Of a stretch of 64,000 nucleotides of DNA, positions 45,485 through 57,609 are shown piece after piece. Location of the stretch: the NCBI RefSeq assembly GCF_003115845.1, contig NZ_KZ819022.1:310001-374000 (forward strand), in the 5' to 3' direction. The DNA is from Brenneria roseae subsp. roseae (lineage in GTDB: Bacteria; Pseudomonadota; Gammaproteobacteria; Enterobacterales; Enterobacteriaceae). Within the stretch, counting starts at the first letter, position 1. The number at the start of each line of letters is the position of its first letter. The notes beneath the pieces are model-generated. The model saw nothing but the letters and a program-made list of their open reading frames with translations. It was not told where the DNA came from and made no database searches. The translations under genes were made by a program, and so were the position numbers.

Positions 45485-45925
45485 ATGTCAACAACTACTG
45501 AAGTCCTCGCCCACCATTGGGCGTTTGCGCTATTCCTTATCGTTGCTGTGGGCCTGTGCGGTTTCATGCTGGTAGGGGGATTCTTGCTTGGTGGGAGAGC
45601 AAGGGCCAGAGCTAAAAACATTCCTTATGAATCCGGTATTGATGCGGTGGGTTCAGCGCGTTTACGTCTGTCCGCTAAGTTTTATCTGGTCGCCATGTTT
45701 TTCGTTATCTTCGACGTTGAAGCCTTATACCTGTATGCCTGGGCTGTCTCTATCAGGGAGAGCGGCTGGGTCGGCTTTATCGAAGCAACCATTTTCATTT
45801 TGGTGCTGTTGGCTGGTTTGATTTATCTGGTACGTATCGGGGCGCTGGACTGGATCCCTGCTCGTTCCAAGAGACAAGTCGTCAAATCAGACATGATCAA
45901 CACTACCGATACTCATCAGCAGTAA
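45485..45925 (+). CDS. nuoA: NADH-quinone oxidoreductase subunit A NuoA
   Basis: A membrane subunit at the interface between the peripheral and membrane arms of complex I. The 146 residues (E. coli 147) contain three hydrophobic segments (about 12-37, 66-88, 97-118), the conserved loop [33 protein letters not shown], and a hydrophilic C-terminus. It is the first gene of the nuoABCDEFGHIJKLMN operon; nuoB follows after 17 bp. Confidence 0.97.
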   Translation: MSTTTEVLAHHWAFALFLIVAVGLCGFMLVGGFLLGGRARARAKNIPYESGIDAVGSARLRLSAKFYLVAMFFVIFDVEALYLYAWAVSIRESGWVGFIEATIFILVLLAGLIYLVRIGALDWIPARSKRQVVKSDMINTTDTHQQ

Positions 45926-45942
45926 CAGCGAGGCATTTTAAG

Positions 45943-46617
45943 ATGGACTATACGCTCACCCGCATAGAGCCGGACGGTGAGAATGACCGTTATCCCCTGC
46001 AACGGCAGGAGATCGTTTCCGACCCTCTGGAGCAGCATGTTCACCGCAGTGTCTATATGGGCAAACTGGAACATGCATTACACGATACCGTGAACTGGGG
46101 TCGTAAACATTCTTTATGGCCATATAACTTTGGCCTTTCCTGTTGTTACGTTGAAATGGTGACGTCGTTTACTGCCGTTCATGACGTCGCGCGTTTTGGT
46201 TCTGAAGTATTGCGTGCTTCACCGCGCCAGGCCGACTTTATGGTCGTTGCCGGAACATGCTTTACCAAAATGGCGCCCGTCATCCAGCGTTTGTATGAAC
46301 AAATGCTGGAGCCTAAATGGGTGATTTCCATGGGAGCCTGCGCCAACTCCGGCGGCATGTACGATATCTATTCCGTTGTTCAGGGCGTCGATAAATTCCT
46401 GCCGGTTGATGTGTATATTCCTGGCTGCCCGCCGCGCCCTGAAGCCTATATGCAAGCTCTGCTACTGTTAAAAGAGTCCATTGGAAAAGAGCGCCGTCCT
46501 CTGTCATGGGTCGTGGGGGAACAGGGCGTTTACCGTGCCAATATGCAATCCGAACGGGAACGCAAACGCGGTGAGCGTATCGCAGTGACCAACCTGCGTT
46601 CGCCCGATGAGATTTGA
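45943..46617 (+). CDS. nuoB: NADH-quinone oxidoreductase subunit B NuoB
   Basis: Carries the terminal iron-sulfur cluster N2 that reduces quinone. The 224-residue protein shows the tandem cysteines in [14 protein letters not shown] and the further ligands in VVAGTC and [19 protein letters not shown]. It lies between nuoA and nuoCD in the expected order. Confidence 0.98.
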   Translation: MDYTLTRIEPDGENDRYPLQRQEIVSDPLEQHVHRSVYMGKLEHALHDTVNWGRKHSLWPYNFGLSCCYVEMVTSFTAVHDVARFGSEVLRASPRQADFMVVAGTCFTKMAPVIQRLYEQMLEPKWVISMGACANSGGMYDIYSVVQGVDKFLPVDVYIPGCPPRPEAYMQALLLLKESIGKERRPLSWVVGEQGVYRANMQSERERKRGERIAVTNLRSPDEI

Positions 46618-46713
46618 TCTGTAAATGATGATTACGCTGGCCGTGTAATATCACGATAACAGTGTGCGGCCATGATCAGATACAGCAATAGCACATTTAA
46701 TGTGGTGACATTT

Positions 46714-48513
46714 ATGACAGATTTAACGACGCACGATCTCGCTCTGCCTGCCTGGCAAACCCGCGATCACCTTGACGATCCGGTCATTAGCGAACTGCGT
46801 AACCGTTTTGGGCCGGATTCATTTACTGTACAGGCAACGCGCACCGGCGTTCCTGTCGTGTGGATCAAGCGTGAGCAATTACTGGAAGTGGTGTCTTTCC
46901 TGAAAAAACAGCCGAAACCGTATGTCATGCTGTTTGATTTACACGGTGTGGATGAACGTTTGCGTACGCACCGTGAAGGTTTGCCTGCTGCTGATTTCTC
47001 TGTTTTTTACCATCTGATTTCCATCGAACGTAACCGCGACATCATGTTGAAAGTCGCGCTGGTTGAAAATGATCTGCACTTGCCGACCATGACCGGCCTG
47101 TTCCCGAACGCCAACTGGTATGAGCGTGAAACATGGGAAATGTTCGGTATCACCTTTGACGGCCACCCCCATTTAACGCGCATCATGATGCCGCATACCT
47201 GGGAAGGTCACCCGTTACGTAAAGATTATCCGGCGCGTGCGACCGAATTCGATCCTTTCGTGCTGACCAAGCAGAAAGAAGATCTGGAAATGGAATCGCT
47301 GACGTTCAAACCAGAAGATTGGGGAATGACGCGCGGCACCGAAAATGAGGACTTCATGTTCCTCAATATGGGGCCGAACCATCCCTCGTCGCACGGCGCT
47401 TTCCGCCTCATCCTGCAACTGGATGGCGAAGAAGTGCTCGACTGTGTGCCCGATGTGGGTTACCACCATCGCGGTGCGGAAAAAATGGGTGAGCGTCAGT
47501 CCTGGCACAGCTACATTCCTTATACCGACCGTATTGAGTATCTGGGCGGCTGCGTCAATGAAATGCCGTATGTTCTGGCCGTTGAGAAACTGGCCGGCAT
47601 TGAGGTGCCGGATCGCGTGAAGACGATTCGCGTCATGCTATCCGAACTCTTCCGTATCAATAGCCATCTGCTCTATATCAGTACGTTCATTCAGGACGTT
47701 GGCGCCATGACGCCAGTGTTCTTTGCCTTTACCGATCGCCAGAAGATCTACGATCTGGTTGAAGCGATTACCGGTTTCCGTATGCACCCAGCCTGGTTCC
47801 GGATCGGCGGTGTGGCGCACGATTTGCCGCGTGGTTGGGAACGCCTGCTGCGCGAATTCCTCGACTGGATGCCGTCCCGTCTGGACACCTATGTCAAAGC
47901 CGCCTTGCAGAATACCATCCTTAAAGGCCGTACTCAGGGCGTCGCCGCCTACAATGCCAAAGAGGCATTGGAATGGGGGGTAACGGGCGCAGGCTTGCGT
48001 GCAACCGGTATTGATTTCGATATACGTAAGCGTCGTCCGTATTCCGGCTATGAAAACTTTGACTTTGAAGTACCGGTCGGCAATGGCATCAGTGATTGTT
48101 ACAGCCGGGTGATGCTGAAAGTTGAAGAACTGCGTCAGAGTCTGCGGATCCTGGAACAGTGCCTGAAGAATATGCCGGAAGGGCCGTTCAAGGCGGATCA
48201 TCCGCTGACCACGCCGCCGCCGAAAGAGCGCACGTTGCAGCATATTGATACCCTGATTAACCACTTCCTACAGGTTTCGTGGGGGCCGGTTATGCCTGCC
48301 AATGAATCATTCCAGATGATTGAGGCAACCAAAGGTATCAATAGCTACTACCTGACCAGCGATGGCGGCACCATGAGCTACCGCACCCGTATTCGCACGC
48401 CGAGTTACGCGCATCTGCAGCAGATTCCGTCGGTAATCCGAGGATGTCTGGTATCCGATTTGATCGTTTATCTCGGCAGTATTGATTTTGTCATGTCAGA
48501 TGTGGACCGCTAA
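46714..48513 (+). CDS. nuoC: NADH-quinone oxidoreductase fused subunit C/D NuoCD
   Basis: The fused 30/49-kDa subunits, as in other enterobacteria. The 599 residues comprise the NuoC domain (about 1-190, ending [14 protein letters not shown]) and the NuoD domain (about 210-599), which forms the quinone site with NuoB ([36 protein letters not shown], and a C-terminal [11 protein letters not shown]). ATG 46714 is chosen by alignment to the MTDLT start of E. coli; in-frame upstream codons at 46672 and a GTG at 46702 are alternatives. Confidence 0.96.
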   Translation: MTDLTTHDLALPAWQTRDHLDDPVISELRNRFGPDSFTVQATRTGVPVVWIKREQLLEVVSFLKKQPKPYVMLFDLHGVDERLRTHREGLPAADFSVFYHLISIERNRDIMLKVALVENDLHLPTMTGLFPNANWYERETWEMFGITFDGHPHLTRIMMPHTWEGHPLRKDYPARATEFDPFVLTKQKEDLEMESLTFKPEDWGMTRGTENEDFMFLNMGPNHPSSHGAFRLILQLDGEEVLDCVPDVGYHHRGAEKMGERQSWHSYIPYTDRIEYLGGCVNEMPYVLAVEKLAGIEVPDRVKTIRVMLSELFRINSHLLYISTFIQDVGAMTPVFFAFTDRQKIYDLVEAITGFRMHPAWFRIGGVAHDLPRGWERLLREFLDWMPSRLDTYVKAALQNTILKGRTQGVAAYNAKEALEWGVTGAGLRATGIDFDIRKRRPYSGYENFDFEVPVGNGISDCYSRVMLKVEELRQSLRILEQCLKNMPEGPFKADHPLTTPPPKERTLQHIDTLINHFLQVSWGPVMPANESFQMIEATKGINSYYLTSDGGTMSYRTRIRTPSYAHLQQIPSVIRGCLVSDLIVYLGSIDFVMSDVDR

Positions 48514-48515
48514 TT

Positions 48516-49064
48516 ATGCACGATCATAACAACACTCACGATCATATCGACGCTCAGGGGCAACCCGCCGCCGATTCACTGACGAAAGAAAATGTTTTTG
48601 TGTTGAGTGACGCAGAGCGTGACGCGATTGAACACGAAAAACACCACTATGAAGATGCCCGCGCGGCATCCATCGAAGCACTGAAAATCGTGCAGAAGCA
48701 GCGTGGCTGGGTGCCGGATGGCGCCATCTCGGCGATTGCCGATGTACTGGGCATCCCGGCCAGCGATGTTGAAGGTGTTGCGACATTTTATAGCCAGATT
48801 TTCCGTCAACCGGTTGGACGTCACATTATTCGCTATTGCGACAGCGTGGTGTGCCACATCAATGGTTACCAGGGCGTTCAGGCCGCGCTGGAGCGCAAGC
48901 TCAGCATCAAACCGGGCCAGACAACCTTTGACGGACGTTTCACGTTACTGCCGACCTGCTGTCTGGGGAACTGTGACAAGGGGCCGTCAATGATGATTGA
49001 CGACGATACCCACAGCCACGTGAAGCCTGAAGATATTGAATCGTTATTGGAGCAGTATCAATGA
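48516..49064 (+). CDS. nuoE: NADH-quinone oxidoreductase subunit E NuoE
   Basis: A 24-kDa-type subunit with the [2Fe-2S] cluster N1a. Ligands are visible as [12 protein letters not shown] and [14 protein letters not shown]. At 182 residues it is longer than E. coli NuoE (166), with an extra His/Asp-rich N-terminal stretch ([18 protein letters not shown]). The last four bases overlap nuoF. Confidence 0.97.
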   Translation: MHDHNNTHDHIDAQGQPAADSLTKENVFVLSDAERDAIEHEKHHYEDARAASIEALKIVQKQRGWVPDGAISAIADVLGIPASDVEGVATFYSQIFRQPVGRHIIRYCDSVVCHINGYQGVQAALERKLSIKPGQTTFDGRFTLLPTCCLGNCDKGPSMMIDDDTHSHVKPEDIESLLEQYQ

Positions 49065-50410
49065 GTAAAAACATTGTCCTGACTGCTGAGCAACATCCTT
49101 TGACCTGGCGTTTGCGTGAAGATAAACAACCAGTATGGCTGGATGAATATCGCAGCAAAAACGGCTATGCCGGCGCGCAAAAAGCATTAAGCGGCATGGC
49201 GCAGGATGAGGTGGTTTCTCTGGTCAAAGATGCCGGACTGAAAGGGCGCGGCGGCGCCGGCTTTTCGACGGGGCTGAAATGGAGCCTGATGCCGAAAGAC
49301 GAAAGCATGAATATCCGTTATCTGCTGTGTAACGCAGATGAAATGGAGCCAGGGACATACAAAGACCGCCTTTTGATGGAGCAGCTTCCCCACCTGCTGG
49401 TGGAAGGCATGGTGATTAGCGCGTTTGCGCTAAAAGCCTACCGCGGCTATATCTTCCTGCGCGGCGAGTATATCGAGGCGGCAGAGAATTTACGCCGCGC
49501 GATTGAAGAAGCAAAAGCAGCAGGGTTGCTGGGTAAAAATATTCTGGGCAGCGGATTTGATTTTGAGCTGTTCGTTCACACGGGGGCGGGCCGTTATATC
49601 TGCGGTGAAGAAACGGCGCTGATAAATTCTCTGGAAGGCCGCCGCGCCAACCCGCGTTCCAAACCGCCTTTCCCGGCGTCTGCCGGCGCATGGGGCAAAC
49701 CGACCTGTGTGAACAATGTCGAAACCCTGTGTAACGTACCTGCAATTATTGAATATGGTGCGGCGTGGTATCAGGGGCTATCGGCGGGCAAGAGTAAAGA
49801 TGCCGGTACGAAGCTGATGGGTTTCTCCGGCCGCGTCAAAAATCCCGGATTATGGGAACTGCCATTCGGTACGACCGCCCGTGAAATTCTTGAAGACTAT
49901 GCTGGCGGTATGCGCGACGGATTGAAGTTCAAAGCCTGGCAGCCCGGCGGCGCGGGTACGGACTTCCTGACGGAAAGCCATCTCGATTTACCGATGGATT
50001 TTGAACATATCGCGAAAGCCGGCAGCCGTTTAGGCACGGCACTGGCGATGGCCGTCGATCACGAAATCAACATGGTTTCGCTGACCCGTAATCTGGAAGA
50101 GTTCTTTGCTCGCGAATCCTGCGGCTGGTGTACGCCTTGTCGTGACGGCCTGCCGTGGAGCGTTAAACTGCTGCGCGCGCTGGAACGAGGGGAAGGGCAA
50201 CCGGGCGATATTGAAACGCTGGAACAGCTATGTCGTTTCCTTGGGCCGGGCAATACCTTCTGTGCGCATGCGCCAGGTGCCGTTGAGCCTCTTCAGAGCG
50301 CCATTAAATATTTCCGGGAAGAATTTGAGGCGGGAATTTCTCCACAATATCTGGGTAATCTTAAAGCGATTGGCGGTATTCAACCCAACCTGTTGAAAGA
50401 ACGCTGGTAA
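49061..50410 (+). CDS. nuoF: NADH-quinone oxidoreductase subunit F NuoF
   Basis: The NADH-oxidising subunit, with FMN and cluster N3. The 449 residues contain the FMN/NADH glycine-rich loop [14 protein letters not shown] (about 61-74), the [19 protein letters not shown] block, and the [4Fe-4S] ligands in [12 protein letters not shown] plus a later Cys in [16 protein letters not shown]. It starts inside the nuoE stop (ATGA). Confidence 0.98.
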   Translation: MSKNIVLTAEQHPLTWRLREDKQPVWLDEYRSKNGYAGAQKALSGMAQDEVVSLVKDAGLKGRGGAGFSTGLKWSLMPKDESMNIRYLLCNADEMEPGTYKDRLLMEQLPHLLVEGMVISAFALKAYRGYIFLRGEYIEAAENLRRAIEEAKAAGLLGKNILGSGFDFELFVHTGAGRYICGEETALINSLEGRRANPRSKPPFPASAGAWGKPTCVNNVETLCNVPAIIEYGAAWYQGLSAGKSKDAGTKLMGFSGRVKNPGLWELPFGTTAREILEDYAGGMRDGLKFKAWQPGGAGTDFLTESHLDLPMDFEHIAKAGSRLGTALAMAVDHEINMVSLTRNLEEFFARESCGWCTPCRDGLPWSVKLLRALERGEGQPGDIETLEQLCRFLGPGNTFCAHAPGAVEPLQSAIKYFREEFEAGISPQYLGNLKAIGGIQPNLLKERW

Positions 50411-50539
50411 TAAGTACTGGCCTGATAAGTGTGAGATGCAGTCAATGTATCCGCCGGGTGGCGCAAATAAGCCACGCCGATAATAGAATTTTTGATTAGC
50501 GCTCGTGGCAACACGGGCCATTATGGAAGCATGCTGACT

Positions 50540-53266
50540 ATGGCTACTATTCATGTAGACGGCAAAGAGTATGAAGTAAACGGAGCGGACAATCTTCTTG
50601 AAGCCTGTCTGTCTCTGGGGCTTGATATTCCTTATTTTTGCTGGCACCCGGCGCTGGGAAGCGTCGGATCCTGCCGCCTTTGTGCGGTAAAGCAATACCA
50701 GAACGCGGAGGATACCCGAGGTCGTCTGGTGATGTCATGTATGACACCTGCCACACCGGGAACGTTTATCGCGATTGAGGACGAAGAAGCGCAGCTATTC
50801 CGTAAAACGATAGTTGAGTTTCTGATGACCAATCACCCTCACGATTGTCCGGTATGTGAGGAAGGCGGTAACTGTCATCTACAGGATATGACGGTGATGA
50901 CGGGACAGAACTTCCGTCGCTATCGTTTTACCAAACGTACCCACCGCAATCAGGATCTCGGCCCCTTCATTTCTCATGAAATGAACCGCTGTATCGCTTG
51001 CTATCGCTGTGTGCGTTACTACAAAGATTACGCGGATGGCAAAGATCTCGGCGTCTACGGCGCGCATGACAATGTCTATTTCGGTCGTCCCGAAGACGGT
51101 ACGTTGGAAAGCGAATTTTCCGGTAATCTGGTCGAAGTCTGTCCTACCGGCGTATTTACCGACAAAACGCATTCCGAGCGCTATAACCGTAAATGGGATA
51201 TGCAGTTTGCACCGAGTATCTGCCAACAGTGCAGCATCGGTTGTAATACCAGCCCCGGAGAGCGCTATGGCGAGCTGCGCCGAATTGAAAACCGGTTCAA
51301 CGGCAGCGTAAACCATTATTTCTTATGTGACCGCGGCCGTTTCGGCTATGGCTACGTTAATCTGAAAGATCGTCCTCAACAGCCATTGCAGCGTCGTGGT
51401 GACGACTGGATCGCGCTGAATGCCGATCAGGCGCTGCAAGGCGCCGCTGATGTTTTACGTCAGGCGAAGAAAACCATCGGTATTGGCTCGCCTCGCGCCA
51501 GCATCGAAAGTAACTTTGCTTTGCGTGAGCTGGTTGGCGCCGAGAATTTTTATACCGGTATCGCTCAGGATGAACAAAATCGCCTGCAACTCATGCTGAA
51601 AGTATTGCGTGAAAGCGGCGTGCGCACCCCCGCTCTGCGTGAGATTGAAAGTTATGATGCGGTTCTGATACTGGGTGAAGATTTGACTCAGACGGGAGCG
51701 CGTATTGCACTGGCCGTGCGTCAGGCGGTGAAAGGCAAGGCGCGTGAAATGGCCGCCGCGCAGAAAGTCGCGGACTGGCAAATCGCGGCCATCATGAATA
51801 TCGGCCAGCATGCCAAGCATCCTCTGTTTATCACCAACGTGGATAATACCCGTCTGGATGATATTGCCGCCTGGAACTATCGTGCGCCTGTCGCCGATCA
51901 GGCCCGGCTGGGGTTCGCCATTGCCCATGCTCTGGACGAAAATGCCCCGGCGGTGACCGATCTGGCGCCGGGGTTGGATCAGAAGGTCGATATCATCGTA
52001 CAGGCCTTGTCCGGCGCGAAGAAACCGCTGATTATTTCAGGCACCAACTCCGGCAGCGAAGAGATCATCGCGGCCGCCGCAAACGTGGCGCAGGCGTTGA
52101 AACATCGTGGTGCTGATGTCGGGATTACTTTTGTCGCTTCCGCCGCAAACAGCATCGGCCTGTCAATGATTGGTGGCGGTTCGCTGGATGAGGCGCTGGC
52201 GCAGTTGGAAAGCGGAGATGCGGATAGCGTTGTCGTGCTGGAAAACGATCTCTATCGCCATGCTTCGGCTGCGCGTGTCGACGCCGCACTGGAAAAGGCG
52301 GTTAATCTGGTGGTTCTGGATCATCAGCGCACCCCGATTATGGATAAAGCCAGCCTCATTCTTTCATCAGCCAGTTTTGCTGAAAGCGATGGAACGTTAG
52401 TCAATCAGGAAGGCCGCGCCCAACGCTTCTTCCAGGTTTACGATCCAACCTACTACAACGATAAAGTCGTCATGCTGGAAAGCTGGCGCTGGCTGCATTC
52501 CCTGTTTATCACCTATAACAGCCGTCAGGTTGACTGGACTCAGCTCGATCATGTGATAGATGCCTGTGTCAGCGCCTTGCCGCAATTGTCTGCTATCAAG
52601 CAGGCTGCGCCGGACGCTTCATTCCGCATCCGTGGGCAAAAGCTGGCGCGTTCGCCGAACCGCTCCAGCGGGCGTACCGCAATGCGCGCCAATATCAGCG
52701 TGCATGAACCGCGTCAGCCGCAGGATAAAGACACGATGTTTGCTTTCTCGATGGAAGGAAACAACAGTCCGACCGCCGACCGTCAGCAAGTCCCGTTCGC
52801 CTGGGCTCCGGGCTGGAACTCACCGCAGGCCTGGAACAAATTCCAGGACGAAGTGGGGGGGCATCTGCGTCATGGCGATCCGGGCGTGCGTATTATTGAA
52901 GCTGGCGAAGGCACGCTGGGGTATTTCGACAATATTCCCTCTGCGTTTGTCGCAGAAGCCGGTCAATGGCGGGTTGCACCGTATTATCACCTGTTTGGCA
53001 GTGAAGAGATGTCACAGCGCGCTTCGGTTATTCAACAGCGTATGCCGGAACCCTATGTGATGGTTAACCCTGCTGATGCGGCCGAGCTTGGCGTCAATGC
53101 CGGCGCTTTGCTGGAGTTGACCTGCGATGGTCTGACGCTGCGTTTACCGCTGCGCTTAAGCGCTGAACTGAGTCAGGGACAGGTTGGTTTGCCGCTTGGA
53201 TTCCCGGGAATCGCCCCGGTTCTGGTGGGTGCAACCGTTGAAAATCTGCGGGAGGCAGCACAATGA
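50540..53266 (+). CDS. nuoG: NADH-quinone oxidoreductase subunit G NuoG
   Basis: The large 75-kDa-type subunit with several iron-sulfur clusters. The 908-residue protein (E. coli 908) starts with a [2Fe-2S] ferredoxin domain (Cys in [19 protein letters not shown]), then the His/Cys-coordinated cluster ([18 protein letters not shown]), a [4Fe-4S] cluster (CIACYRC...CPTG), the extra N7 cluster (CQQCSIGC), and a molybdopterin oxidoreductase-like domain that carries no molybdenum in this family. ATG 50540 gives the conserved [13 protein letters not shown]; in-frame ATGs at 50531 and 50492 are upstream alternatives. Confidence 0.97.
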   Translation: MATIHVDGKEYEVNGADNLLEACLSLGLDIPYFCWHPALGSVGSCRLCAVKQYQNAEDTRGRLVMSCMTPATPGTFIAIEDEEAQLFRKTIVEFLMTNHPHDCPVCEEGGNCHLQDMTVMTGQNFRRYRFTKRTHRNQDLGPFISHEMNRCIACYRCVRYYKDYADGKDLGVYGAHDNVYFGRPEDGTLESEFSGNLVEVCPTGVFTDKTHSERYNRKWDMQFAPSICQQCSIGCNTSPGERYGELRRIENRFNGSVNHYFLCDRGRFGYGYVNLKDRPQQPLQRRGDDWIALNADQALQGAADVLRQAKKTIGIGSPRASIESNFALRELVGAENFYTGIAQDEQNRLQLMLKVLRESGVRTPALREIESYDAVLILGEDLTQTGARIALAVRQAVKGKAREMAAAQKVADWQIAAIMNIGQHAKHPLFITNVDNTRLDDIAAWNYRAPVADQARLGFAIAHALDENAPAVTDLAPGLDQKVDIIVQALSGAKKPLIISGTNSGSEEIIAAAANVAQALKHRGADVGITFVASAANSIGLSMIGGGSLDEALAQLESGDADSVVVLENDLYRHASAARVDAALEKAVNLVVLDHQRTPIMDKASLILSSASFAESDGTLVNQEGRAQRFFQVYDPTYYNDKVVMLESWRWLHSLFITYNSRQVDWTQLDHVIDACVSALPQLSAIKQAAPDASFRIRGQKLARSPNRSSGRTAMRANISVHEPRQPQDKDTMFAFSMEGNNSPTADRQQVPFAWAPGWNSPQAWNKFQDEVGGHLRHGDPGVRIIEAGEGTLGYFDNIPSAFVAEAGQWRVAPYYHLFGSEEMSQRASVIQQRMPEPYVMVNPADAAELGVNAGALLELTCDGLTLRLPLRLSAELSQGQVGLPLGFPGIAPVLVGATVENLREAAQ

Positions 53267-54240
53267 GTTGGTTAACACCGGAAATTATCGAGATTCTGAG
53301 TTCAGTCGGAAAAGCGATCGTGATCCTGCTGGTTGTCGTGACCTGCGGGGCATTCATGAGTATGGGTGAACGTAAGCTGCTGGGATTGTTCCAGGGGCGC
53401 TACGGACCGAACCGGGTAGGTTGGGGCGGTTCGTTGCAGCTTGTCGCCGATATGATCAAAATGTTCTTCAAAGAAGACTGGGTGCCGAAGTTTACTGACA
53501 AAGTCATCTTCACCCTGGCGCCGATGATCGCATTTACCTCGCTGTTGCTGGCTTTCGCCATAGTCCCGGTCACTCCGACCTGGGGCGTTTCTGACCTGAA
53601 CATCGGCCTGTTGTTTTTCCTGATGATGGCGGGACTGGCCGTTTATGCGGTGCTGTTCGCCGGCTGGTCAAGTAACAACAAATACTCACTGCTGGGTGCG
53701 GTTCGTGCGTCGGCGCAAACGTTGAGTTATGAAGTGTTCCTTGGGCTGTCCCTGATGGGGGTGGTTGCTCAGGCCGGTTCATTCAACATGCGCGATATTG
53801 TGGATTCACAGGCGCATCTCTGGAATGTGATCCCGCAATTCTTCGGCTTCATCACTTTTGCTATTGCAGGCGTTGCGGTATGTCACCGTCATCCGTTTGA
53901 CCAGCCGGAAGCAGAGCAGGAACTGGCCGATGGTTATCACATTGAATATTCCGGTATGAAATTCGGTTTGTTCTTTGTGGGCGAGTATATCGGCATCGTG
54001 ACGGTTTCCGCACTGATCGTCACCCTGTTCTTCGGGGGCTGGCATGGACCGCTGCTGCCGCCATTTATCTGGTTTGCGTTAAAAACGGCATTTTTCATGA
54101 TGATGTTCATTCTGATTCGTGCGGCTTTACCCCGTCCGCGTTATGACCAGGTGATGGCTTTCGGCTGGAAAGTCTGCCTGCCGATAACGTTATTGAACCT
54201 GCTGGCGACCGCCGCCGTCATTTTGTACAACGCTCAATAA
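53263..54240 (+). CDS. nuoH: NADH-quinone oxidoreductase subunit H NuoH
   Basis: A membrane subunit that builds the entrance to the quinone cavity. It has 325 residues, the same as E. coli, with eight hydrophobic segments and the acidic inner loop [29 protein letters not shown], typical of the family. It overlaps nuoG by four bases; nuoI follows after 14 bp. Confidence 0.98.
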   Translation: MSWLTPEIIEILSSVGKAIVILLVVVTCGAFMSMGERKLLGLFQGRYGPNRVGWGGSLQLVADMIKMFFKEDWVPKFTDKVIFTLAPMIAFTSLLLAFAIVPVTPTWGVSDLNIGLLFFLMMAGLAVYAVLFAGWSSNNKYSLLGAVRASAQTLSYEVFLGLSLMGVVAQAGSFNMRDIVDSQAHLWNVIPQFFGFITFAIAGVAVCHRHPFDQPEAEQELADGYHIEYSGMKFGLFFVGEYIGIVTVSALIVTLFFGGWHGPLLPPFIWFALKTAFFMMMFILIRAALPRPRYDQVMAFGWKVCLPITLLNLLATAAVILYNAQ

Positions 54241-54254
54241 GGGGTGAATAAACC

Positions 54255-54797
54255 ATGACATTAAAAGAGTTAGTGGTTGGTTTCGGCACCCAGATACGCA
54301 GTATCTGTATGGTGGGATCGAATGCTTTCAGAAAGCGCGAAACCAAAATGTATCCCGAGGAACCTGTTAATCCGCCGCCACGTTACCGTGGCCGTATCGT
54401 GTTAACGCGCGATCCGGATGGTGAAGAGCGTTGTGTAGCCTGTAACTTGTGCGCGGTGGCTTGTCCGGTTGGCTGTATTTCTTTGCAGAAAGCCGAAACC
54501 AAAGATGGACGCTGGTATCCCGAGTTTTTCCGTATCAACTTCTCGCGTTGCATTTTCTGTGGTTTCTGTGAGGAAGCCTGTCCGACCACAGCCATTCAAC
54601 TGACGCCAGATTTTGAAATGGGGGATTACAAACGCCAGGATCTGGTTTATGAAAAAGAAGATCTGCTGATATCGGGGCCGGGTAAATATCCGGAATACAA
54701 CTTCTACCGGATGGCCGGAATGGCAATTGATGGGAAAGATAAAGGCGAAGCCGAAAACGAAGCCAAACCCATTGATGTCAAAGGCTTATTGCCCTAA
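54255..54797 (+). CDS. nuoI: NADH-quinone oxidoreductase subunit I NuoI
   Basis: An amphipathic subunit with two [4Fe-4S] clusters (N6a, N6b). Both ferredoxin motifs are complete in the 180 residues: [12 protein letters not shown] (about 60-71) and [12 protein letters not shown] (about 99-110). Same length as E. coli NuoI. Confidence 0.98.
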   Translation: MTLKELVVGFGTQIRSICMVGSNAFRKRETKMYPEEPVNPPPRYRGRIVLTRDPDGEERCVACNLCAVACPVGCISLQKAETKDGRWYPEFFRINFSRCIFCGFCEEACPTTAIQLTPDFEMGDYKRQDLVYEKEDLLISGPGKYPEYNFYRMAGMAIDGKDKGEAENEAKPIDVKGLLP

Positions 54798-54806
54798 GGA
54801 GCTAGC

Positions 54807-55367
54807 ATGGAATTCGCTTTTTATATCGCGGGGTTGATAGCGGTGCTGGCGACATTACGCGTCATTACCCATACCAACCCAGTGCATGCACTGTTATATC
54901 TGATCGTTTCCCTGCTGGCTATCGCGGGTGTGTTCTTCTCGCTGGGCGCTTACTTTGCCGGCGCGCTGGAAATCATCGTTTACGCGGGCGCCATCATGGT
55001 GCTGTTCGTGTTCGTCGTCATGATGCTTAACCTCGGTAATTCAGTGGTAGAGCAAGAGCGCGCATGGCTGAAACCGGGAGTCTGGATCGGTCCCGGCCTG
55101 TTGTCGCTTGTGTTGCTGACGGTGATTGTGAAGGCGATTCTTAGCCTGAGCGATCAGAACATCACCGGTGAAATGGTGGACGCGAAATCCGTAGGGATTA
55201 GTCTGTTCGGGCCTTACGTTTTAGCGGTTGAGCTTGCCTCAATGCTGCTACTGGCTGGATTGGTCGTTGCTTTCCATATTGGTCGTGAAGACAAGCGTGG
55301 CGACGTCATCAGCAAAGAAAGCGCGAATCAGGATGTTGAGAAAAAAATAACGGGGGAACGCGCATGA
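54807..55367 (+). CDS. nuoJ: NADH-quinone oxidoreductase subunit J NuoJ
   Basis: A 186-residue membrane subunit with five hydrophobic segments, including the [23 protein letters not shown] stretch whose pi-bulge helix links quinone reduction to proton pumping. The C-terminus is hydrophilic and charged. A GGAG ribosome-binding site precedes the ATG; it overlaps nuoK by four bases. Confidence 0.97.
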   Translation: MEFAFYIAGLIAVLATLRVITHTNPVHALLYLIVSLLAIAGVFFSLGAYFAGALEIIVYAGAIMVLFVFVVMMLNLGNSVVEQERAWLKPGVWIGPGLLSLVLLTVIVKAILSLSDQNITGEMVDAKSVGISLFGPYVLAVELASMLLLAGLVVAFHIGREDKRGDVISKESANQDVEKKITGERA

Positions 55368-55666
55368 TTCCGTTACAGCATGGCTTGATTTTAGCCGCTA
55401 CGCTGTTTGTTTTGGGGCTGACCGGATTGCTGATTCGCCGTAACTTGCTGTTTATGTTGATCAGTCTTGAAATCATGATCAACGCCGCCGCACTGGCATT
55501 TGTGGTGGCAGGCAGTTACTGGCAACAGCCGGACGGGCAGGTGATGTACATTCTGGCGATTACGCTGGCGGCTGCCGAGGCAAGTATCGGTCTGGCGCTG
55601 CTGCTGCAAATGTATCGTCGTCGTCAGACCCTGAATATTGATACAGTCAGTGAGATGCGCGGATGA
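55364..55666 (+). CDS. nuoK: NADH-quinone oxidoreductase subunit K NuoK
   Basis: A 100-residue subunit with three membrane helices, related to the MrpC antiporter subunit. The conserved membrane glutamates are present in [14 protein letters not shown] and [17 protein letters not shown]. Four-base overlaps join it to nuoJ and nuoL. Confidence 0.98.
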   Translation: MIPLQHGLILAATLFVLGLTGLLIRRNLLFMLISLEIMINAAALAFVVAGSYWQQPDGQVMYILAITLAAAEASIGLALLLQMYRRRQTLNIDTVSEMRG

Positions 55667-57510
55667 ACTTACTCTATTTAACAATATTATTTCCGCTGCT
55701 CGGATTTTTGTTGCTGGCTTTTTCCCGCGGTCGCTGGTCAGAGAATACCTCTGCGACCGTAGGGGTTGGCTCGATTGGTCTGGCAGCGTTGGTTACCGCC
55801 TGGGTTGTGGTCGATTTTATGGGCCAACAGCACGGTGGCGTTACCTTCTTTAACCAGCATTTGTGGACATGGATGGCGGTTGGGAACTTTGACATCGGCG
55901 TGACGTTAACGCTGGATGGTCTGTCGGTGACCATGCTTTCCGTGGTGGTCGGCGTCGGTTTCTTCATCCACCTGTTTGCCTCCTGGTATATGCGTGGCGA
56001 AGAAGGCTATTCGCGCTTTTTTGCCTATACCAACCTGTTTATTGCGAGCATGGTGGTGTTGGTTCTGGCGGATAACCTGCTGCTGATGTACCTCGGATGG
56101 GAAGGAGTCGGCCTGTGCAGTTATCTGCTGATCGGCTTCTACTATACCAATCCGAAGAATGGCGCAGCGGCCATGAAAGCGTTCGTGGTCACCCGTGTTG
56201 GTGACGTGTTCCTGGCATTCGCCCTGTTCATTCTCTACAAAGAACTGGGTACGCTGAACTTCCGTGAGCTGATGGTTCTGGCTCCGCAACAGTTGGCAGA
56301 AGGCTCCCCGGCGATTACCTGGGCAACCTTGATGCTTCTCGGCGGCGCGGTAGGTAAATCAGCGCAGTTGCCATTGCAGACCTGGCTGGCAGACGCGATG
56401 GCCGGTCCGACCCCTGTTTCAGCCTTGATCCACGCCGCAACCATGGTAACCGCGGGGGTCTATCTGATTGCCCGTACGCATGGTCTGTTCCTGATGGCGC
56501 CGGATATTCTGCATCTGGTCGGTATTATCGGTGCGGTAACGCTGGTATTGGCAGGATTCGCCGCACTGGTTCAGACCGACATCAAACGTGTTCTGGCGTA
56601 TTCCACCATGAGCCAGATTGGTTACATGTTTCTGGCGCTTGGCGTTCAGGCATGGGATGCGGCCATTTTCCACCTGATGACGCACGCGTTCTTCAAAGCG
56701 CTACTGTTCCTTTCCTCTGGTTCGGTAATTCTTGCCTGCCATCACGAACAGAACATTTTCAAAATGGGCGGCCTGCGTAAAACCATCCCGTTGGTTTATG
56801 TCTGCTTCCTGGTCGGCGGTGCGGCGCTGTCGGCGTTGCCGCTGTTGACGGCGGGTTTCTTCAGTAAAGATGAAATTCTGGCCGGCGCATGGGCGAACGG
56901 ACATATCAACCTGATGGTGGCGGGATTGGCTGGCGCCTTCATGACCTCGCTGTACACCTTCCGTATGATCTTCATCGTGTTCCACGGTGAAGCAAAAACG
57001 CAAGCGCACGCCGGGAAAGGCATTTCCCATCATTTACCACTGATTGTGTTAATGGTGCTGTCAACTTTTATCGGTGCGATGATTGTTCCTCCTTTGCATG
57101 GCGTACTGCCGGAAACAACGGAGCTTGAGCATAGTCAGGTAATGACTCTGGAAATTGCTTCCGGCGTAATTGCCATTGCGGGAATTTTGCTGGCTGCCGT
57201 GCTGTGGCTGGGCAAACGTCAGGTTGTTGATAGTATCGCGAAAAGCGCGCCTGGACGTTTCTTCTCGACATGGTGGTTCCATGCCTGGGGCTTTGACTGG
57301 GTATACGACAAAGTCTTTATCAGACCTTATCTGGCGATTGCGAAGCTGTTGCGGCGCGATCCACTGAACTTACTGATGAATATTCCGGCTTTCATTACCC
57401 GCTGGGGAAACCGTGGGCTGACAGTAAGCGAGAATGGTCAAGTGCGCTGGTACGTTGCCTCGATGAGTTTGGGTGCTGTCGTGGTGCTGGCCTTGTTATT
57501 GCTGATTTAA
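55663..57510 (+). CDS. nuoL: NADH-quinone oxidoreductase subunit L NuoL
   Basis: The distal antiporter-like proton-pumping subunit, 615 residues (E. coli 613), with about 16 hydrophobic segments. The conserved Glu in [20 protein letters not shown] and the Lys in [38 protein letters not shown] mark the proton half-channels; the C-terminal part (about 520-615) is the lateral helix with its anchoring segment. It is followed by a 99-bp gap, the largest within the operon after the nuoF-nuoG gap. Confidence 0.98.
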   Translation: MNLLYLTILFPLLGFLLLAFSRGRWSENTSATVGVGSIGLAALVTAWVVVDFMGQQHGGVTFFNQHLWTWMAVGNFDIGVTLTLDGLSVTMLSVVVGVGFFIHLFASWYMRGEEGYSRFFAYTNLFIASMVVLVLADNLLLMYLGWEGVGLCSYLLIGFYYTNPKNGAAAMKAFVVTRVGDVFLAFALFILYKELGTLNFRELMVLAPQQLAEGSPAITWATLMLLGGAVGKSAQLPLQTWLADAMAGPTPVSALIHAATMVTAGVYLIARTHGLFLMAPDILHLVGIIGAVTLVLAGFAALVQTDIKRVLAYSTMSQIGYMFLALGVQAWDAAIFHLMTHAFFKALLFLSSGSVILACHHEQNIFKMGGLRKTIPLVYVCFLVGGAALSALPLLTAGFFSKDEILAGAWANGHINLMVAGLAGAFMTSLYTFRMIFIVFHGEAKTQAHAGKGISHHLPLIVLMVLSTFIGAMIVPPLHGVLPETTELEHSQVMTLEIASGVIAIAGILLAAVLWLGKRQVVDSIAKSAPGRFFSTWWFHAWGFDWVYDKVFIRPYLAIAKLLRRDPLNLLMNIPAFITRWGNRGLTVSENGQVRWYVASMSLGAVVVLALLLLI

Positions 57511-57534
57511 GGCGGTACCCGGTAACGTGCGAAG

Positions 57535-57564
57535 GGCGGGGCATTCCCTGGGGGAGTCCCTGCC
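57535..57564 (+). other. Stem-loop in the nuoL-nuoM gap
   Basis: GGCGGGG...CCCTGCC arms enclose an inner TCCC-TGG-GGGA hairpin within the 99-bp gap. There is no T-run after it, so it is more likely a processing or stability element than a terminator. Confidence 0.35.
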
Positions 57565-57609
57565 ACGGCAAAGTTTTCAGATTTCTTTAATTTAGGGACA
57601 CAAAACGCC

